10,690 nucleotides of DNA. Source: Mesotoga sp. UBA6090. Its GTDB lineage: Bacteria > Thermotogota > Thermotogae > Petrotogales > Kosmotogaceae. Location of the stretch: NCBI RefSeq assembly GCF_002435945.1, contig NZ_DIXC01000030.1:1-10690 (forward strand), written 5' to 3'. A model generated the notes under the pieces. That model was not told where the DNA came from, made no database searches, and saw only the letters and a list, made by a program, of their open reading frames with translations. Shown in pieces: positions 6,333-10,690 of the stretch (positions are counted from its first letter, which is position 1; the number at the start of each line of letters is the position of its first letter). A program made the position numbers and the translations under genes.

Positions 6333-6857
6333 CTAACCAGAATAACTTGGAACAAAACCATTCGCAAACACGATCATACCAAATCCATCGGTTGCAAGAA
6401 CCGCATCTCCTATGCTTGATAGAGTGACTCTGTATCGCTCTTCACTCTCATTAAGAGCTTCAGATGACTCAATGCGCTGAATGGTTTTCCCAAGCTTCTC
6501 TGTTACTGAAAGAACCATCTGACCTTCTTCATTGAGAAATGGAATTTCGCAGTCACCACAGTAATAGACAGTTACACTTCCTACCTCTTTGCCTCTTTTC
6601 TTTATCGGTTCACGAATGAACCGGTCGCTTTTCAGGGTCTTACCCGATTCGTACACTTTATCGTTGCGCGCAATAACTCCTAGGGTATTTACTGAATCTA
6701 TAAATGCATCGGGAAGTATTCTCAGAAGACTAATCAGAATGTCTTCTATAGAGTTTTCAACTCTATCAACGATTCTCGAAAAGCTATTCAATAGGTTCAG
6801 CTCTTTCTCTCTCTGAGTTGTGCCTCGAGACTCATGTTTACGCTCCTCGCATCCCAT
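6333..6857 (-). CDS. Truncated sensor protein (GAF-like domain plus cut-off PAS), probably a broken gene
   Basis: The open frame gives 174 residues. About residues 30-135 form a GAF-like sensory domain (IEDILISLLRILPDAF, then GSVTVYY and PFLNEEGQMVL), as found in prokaryotic histidine kinases. A linker (KTIQRIESSEALNESEERYR) leads into a PAS domain (VTLSSIGDAVLATD, then IVFAN) that stops within its first third, so the output domain is lost. The start also looks damaged. The best ribosome site, GAGGAG (6843-6848), serves ATG 6835, which reads MSLEAQLRE but then hits a stop. Removing one GA from the GAGAGAGA tract (about 6807-6815) would join it to KELNLLNSFS in the open frame. The open-frame ATG at 6857 has no ribosome site. 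It lies directly after the diguanylate cyclase gene, so a joint transcript is likely. Confidence 0.7.
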   Translation of the reverse strand: MGCEERKHESRGTTQREKELNLLNSFSRIVDRVENSIEDILISLLRILPDAFIDSVNTLGVIARNDKVYESGKTLKSDRFIREPIKKRGKEVGSVTVYYCGDCEIPFLNEEGQMVLSVTEKLGKTIQRIESSEALNESEERYRVTLSSIGDAVLATDGFGMIVFANGFVPSYSG

Positions 6858-6881
6858 TTTCTACTGTTCACTTTTCGGTCC

Positions 6882-9212
6882 TCAAGTTACCTTATCTCCC
6901 CCAGAGCTTTTCGAGACATACAGATTTTTGTCTGCTCTCTTGATCATTTCTTCAAGCTCGTCTTCCTGTCCCATAAGACTTGCTATGCCAAAGCTGGCAC
7001 TAACTTCCAACGGAATTCCATTATACTCAATATCCGTCTCCCGAAATGCGCGGCATATTCTAAATGCCGCTTCTTCAGTACGTCTTGGGTCGGTCATAGG
7101 CAATATCACTATAAACTCATCCCCACCGTACCGACCAAATATGTCTGCTGCCCTAAGAATCTTGCAGCAGATTTGTGCCACTCTCTTTAGAACAAAATCT
7201 CCTCCAAGATGGCCCAATCTATCGTTAAGCTTTTTGAAGTTATCTAAGTCAAACATTATCAAGCCCATCTTGGTTCCATAACGCTTTGCCTTTTCAATTT
7301 CCCTTTCTCCAAGTTCGAAAAGACCTCTCCTGTTGTAAACACCAGTAAGGTAGTCCCTTATTGAAAGATCTCTTACCTCCTCGTGAAGGCGGGCGTTATT
7401 TATTCCTATTGCAGCAATATCTGCAAATGCTTTCAGAGCTTCCAAATGCCGCTTCCTGAAAGCCCTTTCAATCTCGCTGTCAACGGCAATCATTCCAATA
7501 GGTTCATCTTCAATAAGGAGGGGTACGCCCATCCAAGATTTTATGAAAGCAAAATCCGGTCTGTTGAACTGATGGTATCTCTTTTGAGCATATTCAGCAA
7601 GGACTATTCGTTTCTTCTTGGCAACATCATAGCCAGGACTTCCAATCTCCATGGTAAACCTCGTTCCAAGGAAAGAGTCTCTCCCCGGCCAGCTACCACC
7701 TACTATCAGTAGTTGGTCGCCATCGATTAGCTCAACCGCAGCACTGTAAAATGGAATGACCTGTCTGAGTCCTCCAACGATGGATTCTATTACGGTGTTC
7801 ATGTCTAGATCTTTCGTAATCGCCTCGGTCGCCTTTCTCAAAGATTCAGACGTGATGTGATTTCTTTTCGTCGTCACAAAGTTCTTTATATTGTTTAGTG
7901 AAAACGAAATGGTGGTGCCAATGAGCCTGTAGAGGTCCATACTCTCCTCAGTTAAGCCTGTCACCCTCTCTGCAACACTTTCAAAGGCCCCGATAACCTC
8001 GTTGTTTGACTCAAGTGCGATACAAACGTATCTTAATTCGATTCCATCATCGACTATGTTTTCTAGAAGTATGTGATTACTGCTGAGCTTACTCAGAACT
8101 TCGGGATCACCTTTTACGTCTATCGGGAAGATTTCCGTATTACCTCTTGAAACCTCGAGATCGAAGCGATCCTCTTCACTAAAGACAATTCTGCAACCCA
8201 CTATGCCCTTTTCTTCATAAGCACGATTCACAATCTTCGAAGCGGCTTCCTGGAGATTGTCACCGCTCAAAACTAAGACATACAGATCGTTCATGAAGAC
8301 CATCATGCTGTCTCTGGTCCTCAACTCAGCCTGAAGCTTCATTTCGCTCGTAACATCTCTCGAAGACATCGTCCAACCTTCTATTTCATTACCCTTAAGT
8401 ATAGGACTGACGCCCGTTTCCATCCATAACACTCTGCCGCTCTTTGTCTTTGTTCTATACCTGAAGGAACCATTTTTCTTCTCTGTAGCAAGCTTTTTCG
8501 ATTCCTCAATGACCCTCTCAACGTCTCTCCGATCAATCAGATCAAAAGCCTTTGTTCCTACCAACTCCTCTGGGGTGAAGCCCAGTGTATTCACCGCCGA
8601 AGGGGATACGTAATTGAAAATCAATTCTCTATCTGCCACTGCAAGAATGTCCAGAACGTTTCCTTCAAAATTCTTTAGCAATTCGTCGCTTCTTAGTAGT
8701 CTCTCCTTCAGCAGCACTTCTTCAACTTGGGGTGTTTCTTCCGAAAGACATTCTTCAAAACTGAGAGAAATAGAACTGATCAAGCACCTCAAGAAGGCCT
8801 TCTCATCTTCTGTCCAATCTCTGTCCAGAGACTTGTCTTTGCAGACTAGAGCCAATCCGGCTGAGCCTGAGGAATTGGCTATTACTAATGCGCCCCCGGA
8901 TCTCCCTGAGATGATTCCATCCTTCTTCGCTCCAAGGATTCTCTCAATCCAGCGATCATTATTGTCTTCGTTTCTTCCGCTGAAAATCCTTTCGACTTCC
9001 TTCGTCTCGCTCTTCCATTCGAAGATTTGTCTCGTGAAAAGAGACCCATCCGACACCTCCTCGAACTCGTAGAGCGCAAGACTATCTGCGCAAAGAGCCT
9101 TGCCGGCTATCATTAGAACATCGCACAGCTTCGTTATGCTCCGTTCCTCAACTGACATATAAGAGAAGATTGTCTCCAACGAAGCAAACAAGCTGCGTCT
9201 ACAGACTCCCAT
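6882..9212 (-). CDS. GAF/PAS sensor diguanylate cyclase (GGDEF)
   Basis: This is a 776-residue protein without membrane segments, so probably cytoplasmic. The ATG start has GGAGG five bases upstream. Domains in order are a GAF-like domain (about 20-155), a PAS domain (about 182-290: GFTPEELVG, FRYRTKTKSGRVLWMETGVS, then SSRDVT), a divergent GAF-like domain (about 305-445), a clear GAF domain (about 460-605: MGVPLLIEDEPIGMIAVDS), and a C-terminal GGDEF domain (615-772: RDYLTGVYNRRG, MFDLDNFK with metal-binding Asp655, then GRYGGDEF). The GGDEF active-site loop (696-700) is intact. RAAD (687-690), five residues before it, fits the RxxD inhibitory c-di-GMP site, so feedback inhibition is expected. 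It should make cyclic di-GMP from two GTP in response to signals sensed by the upstream domains; the ligands are unknown. No EAL or HD-GYP domain is present. Confidence 0.9.
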   Translation of the reverse strand: MGVCRRSLFASLETIFSYMSVEERSITKLCDVLMIAGKALCADSLALYEFEEVSDGSLFTRQIFEWKSETKEVERIFSGRNEDNNDRWIERILGAKKDGIISGRSGGALVIANSSGSAGLALVCKDKSLDRDWTEDEKAFLRCLISSISLSFEECLSEETPQVEEVLLKERLLRSDELLKNFEGNVLDILAVADRELIFNYVSPSAVNTLGFTPEELVGTKAFDLIDRRDVERVIEESKKLATEKKNGSFRYRTKTKSGRVLWMETGVSPILKGNEIEGWTMSSRDVTSEMKLQAELRTRDSMMVFMNDLYVLVLSGDNLQEAASKIVNRAYEEKGIVGCRIVFSEEDRFDLEVSRGNTEIFPIDVKGDPEVLSKLSSNHILLENIVDDGIELRYVCIALESNNEVIGAFESVAERVTGLTEESMDLYRLIGTTISFSLNNIKNFVTTKRNHITSESLRKATEAITKDLDMNTVIESIVGGLRQVIPFYSAAVELIDGDQLLIVGGSWPGRDSFLGTRFTMEIGSPGYDVAKKKRIVLAEYAQKRYHQFNRPDFAFIKSWMGVPLLIEDEPIGMIAVDSEIERAFRKRHLEALKAFADIAAIGINNARLHEEVRDLSIRDYLTGVYNRRGLFELGEREIEKAKRYGTKMGLIMFDLDNFKKLNDRLGHLGGDFVLKRVAQICCKILRAADIFGRYGGDEFIVILPMTDPRRTEEAAFRICRAFRETDIEYNGIPLEVSASFGIASLMGQEDELEEMIKRADKNLYVSKSSGGDKVT

Positions 9213-9213
9213 A

Positions 9214-9228
9214 ATTCCCTCCGGGAAT
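9214..9228 (-). promoter_or_regulatory. Hairpin overlapping the ribosome binding site of the diguanylate cyclase
   Basis: The minus strand reads ATTCCC-GGA-GGGAAT, a perfect 6-bp stem with a 3-base loop, ending two bases before the ATG. The ribosome site GGAGGG is half in the loop and half in the stem, so folding would hinder initiation. Confidence 0.45.
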
Positions 9229-9252
9229 GGACAGCAAAAATTGATCCAACTG

Positions 9253-9279
9253 ATTATATCATTGCATATTCTTACTCAA
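9253..9279 (-). promoter_or_regulatory. Promoter of the diguanylate cyclase gene
   Basis: On the minus strand, TTGAGT (9274-9279) and a perfect TATAAT (9253-9258) are separated by 15 bases. TGA directly before TATAAT makes an extended -10, which tolerates the short spacer. Transcription would begin near 9246, leaving a leader of about 34 bases. Confidence 0.6.
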
Positions 9280-9298
9280 AGGCGCTAGTCAGAGTTCT

Positions 9299-9913
9299 TC
9301 AATCTGAACTTGGACAAAAAAACAGCATACCATTTGCGACTTTAATGAGTAGTATTCTATTTCTTGAATTCCAGGCTGAACTCTCCATCGAATGGAGCTG
9401 AAGTGAAGCCTTTCTGCTCAGAAGATATACAAGCACGATCTCTTTGAAGTTTGGGAAGCGTCGACAATTGATATCTACTTTCGTGGGAGTCTCTCTCAGA
9501 TCACATCTAAGAATTCTCCATCCGTTACTGACTTCCTTTTTTGGACAATCCTTTCTCGCCCCCCTTTGCTTCTCGATCGTATCGCTATAATACCTTACTC
9601 TTCGAGAACAACGACAAGTCAGTCTGCAATTCTTCAAGATCATAGATCTCATAAGATGATGTCATCATTGTCTCATACTCCTGTAAAACGCAATCTCTGA
9701 GCACTTCAATCACTTCCTGACGAATTACACGATCAAGATTCTGATGACTCGTAAAGAATAGTTGATCTGGGCCGCTTGCCACACTCCATGAACCAGGGCA
9801 CTCAACCTTCTCAATTTTCGGCAAGAGGTTTGCTTCTAAGAAAGCACTGAAATAGCAGGGCAGCTCGCAATTCTTGATGTCTGAGTCCTCTGATTCATCA
9901 ATGATTTCATCTT
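9299..9913 (-). other. Unrecognised, probably decayed coding region
   Basis: Two overlapping minus-strand frames together look like remains of one gene. From about 9913 to 9585 the frame is open after a TAA and reads an acidic, protein-like sequence (IIDESEDSDIKNCELP, then a TTG at 9824 giving PKIEKVECPGSW, then VIRQEVIEVLRDCVLQEYE, then SSYEIYDLEELQTDLSLF) until a TAG. From about 9600 to 9299 a second frame continues with NGWRILRCDLRET and FPNFKEIVLVYLLS to a stop. No start codon in either frame has a good ribosome site. I recognise no family. It may be a frameshifted pseudogene or chance open frames; the first part looks the more protein-like. Confidence 0.35.
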
Positions 9914-10079
9914 AGAAAATTCTGAGCATTGTTTGCCTTAACTTAGCATACTCTCAATTCTGGAAGCTTGGAAGAGCTTAAGTACCTATCTCCTTAAGGA
10001 TGACAACCTCAAGAGATTTAGATATCTGCACAGATTCGAAAGCAGTGCTAAACTTGGTTGTTGGTGGTGGAGGTGAAGG
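9914..10079. other. Leader region upstream of the CyuA-like gene
   Basis: There is no gene here. Two CTTAAG palindromes (9977-9998) sit 16 bases apart and could pair as a weak hairpin. I find no convincing -35/-10 pair on the plus strand. The region ends in the strong ribosome site GGAGGTGA (10069-10076). Confidence 0.35.
10069..10076 (+). promoter_or_regulatory. Ribosome binding site deciding the CyuA-like start
   Basis: GGAGGTGA stands just before ATG 10080, with six bases between GGAGG and the start. It fixes the start at 10080 although that frame is broken about 40 bases later, which supports a recent frameshift rather than a different start. Confidence 0.7.
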
Positions 10080-10690
10080 ATGCGTTTTCTTGAACAATAC
10101 CTTCAAAGAGAAGTTAGCCTGCACTTGGAAGCACGGAACCTGGAGCGATCGCATTTTGTGTTGCTCTTGCAGCAAGCAAACTCGAAGAAAAGATAGAAAA
10201 AGTCGAAGTAACTACCAGTGCCAATGTGTACAAGAACGGAATGTACGTTGGAATTCCAGGTACAAATGAAAAGGGAAATGAGTTTGCTGCCGCTTTAGGT
10301 GCTGTATGTGGAGATACGGGCCTCCAGCTTGAGGCACTTAAACCTTGCCGAATTGAATCAGTCGATCTCGCAAGAGAGATGATAGACAAGGGTCTGGTCA
10401 GTGTGATCTGTGATCAAGATCTATCTGGCGTATTCATAGAAGCCTCGGTGTCTAATCAGAATCACTCTGCGCTGTGCAGGATAATCGACAGTCACACGAA
10501 TGTCGTTTTATTACAGATAGACGGAAAAAAGGTTCCCTCAAGTGAGGAATTCGTCCCTTCCGCCGCATTGAAATTTACCCCTGAAGAGATATTTGAATCA
10601 ATTCGAGAAATCACTGAAATAGAAATCGAGAAGATCTTCGAGGGAATAGAAATGAATCTCAAGATTGGCTCTTCCTCAGTGTATAGGAAA
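10080..10690 (+). pseudogene. CyuA/YhaM (UPF0597) family protein, N-terminal part, apparent frameshift, runs off the window
   Basis: ATG 10080 follows GGAGGTGA (10069-10076) and reads MRFLEQYLQREVSLH, then leaves the family frame. From about 10121 the neighbouring frame is open to the window edge. It reads LGSTEPGAIAFCVALAASKL, then VTTSANVYKNGMYVGIPGTN, then AAALGAVCG, and later SHTNVVLLQIDG. Adding one base near 10120 would give EVSLALGSTEPGAIAF, which aligns with the EEVKPALGCTEP block at the start of E. coli YhaM/CyuA. So this looks like a single-base deletion, either a real lesion or a sequencing error. Family members are cysteine desulfidases with a 4Fe-4S cluster; the Cys of GCTEP is a cluster ligand in the archaeal enzyme, and here it is Ser. 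The function is therefore uncertain even if the frame is restored. The C-terminal half with the other ligands is outside the window. Confidence 0.75.

Noticed and set aside
8614..9072. Long Ser-rich plus-strand frame, 152 codons
   Set aside because: It is a composition shadow opposite the GAF/PAS region of the diguanylate cyclase, with no ribosome site and no recognisable motif.
10000..10269. Plus-strand frame over the CyuA-like start, with a Gly-rich stretch
   Set aside because: The Gly run is the ribosome site (ggtggtggaggtgaagg) read in another frame, and it overlaps the family-matching frame.
1..10690. Search for CRISPR arrays, tRNA, rRNA, toxin-antitoxin or defence modules
   Set aside because: No regularly spaced repeats, cloverleaf-like stretches or recognisable paired small genes were seen. 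The ASCH relic stands alone.

Overview
This window is bacterial, with moderate G+C, strong GGAGG-type ribosome binding sites and a mix of ATG, GTG and TTG starts. The sensor/diguanylate-cyclase style, the CyuA-like gene and the IS4/IS1634-type transposase would suit a mesophilic member of the Thermotogota such as Mesotoga. That placement rests on overall impression and is an inference, because no rRNA or marker gene is present.

Layout from left to right. Positions 1-733 are an internally deleted insertion sequence: perfect 13-bp terminal inverted repeats enclose only the 3' part of an IS4/IS1634-type transposase, itself frameshifted. Next come a YjdF/DUF2238-like membrane protein (771-1544, +), whose candidate promoter straddles the IS end, and a badly decayed ASCH-domain gene (about 1545-1861, -) that is visible only when several frames are joined. 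A tight two-gene unit follows: a class I SAM-dependent methyltransferase (1983-2753, +) and a membrane-anchored protein of unknown function (2757-3395, +). Facing it is a large MacB-like ABC transporter with ATPase and FtsX-type permease in one chain (3633-5996, -).

The region 6333-9212 (-) is a signalling unit. A 776-residue GAF/PAS/GGDEF diguanylate cyclase with intact active site and I-site is followed 46 bases later by the start of a second sensor gene. That second gene is cut off inside its PAS domain and is out of frame with its best start because of a short GA repeat. Positions 9213-10079 hold the promoter of the signalling unit and an unrecognised, probably decayed reading frame. The right edge (10080-10690, +) is the first part of a CyuA/YhaM (UPF0597) family gene with an apparent one-base frameshift and a Ser in place of the expected cluster-binding Cys.

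Overall this looks like an accessory region with much gene decay: an IS relic, an ASCH relic, a truncated sensor, an unrecognised relic and a frameshifted CyuA. Intact housekeeping-type genes lie between them. I see no tRNA, rRNA or CRISPR array, and no convincing new multi-gene system. The most useful observations are the hidden ASCH pseudogene, the IS-end promoter, the GA-tract frameshift and the CyuA variant.
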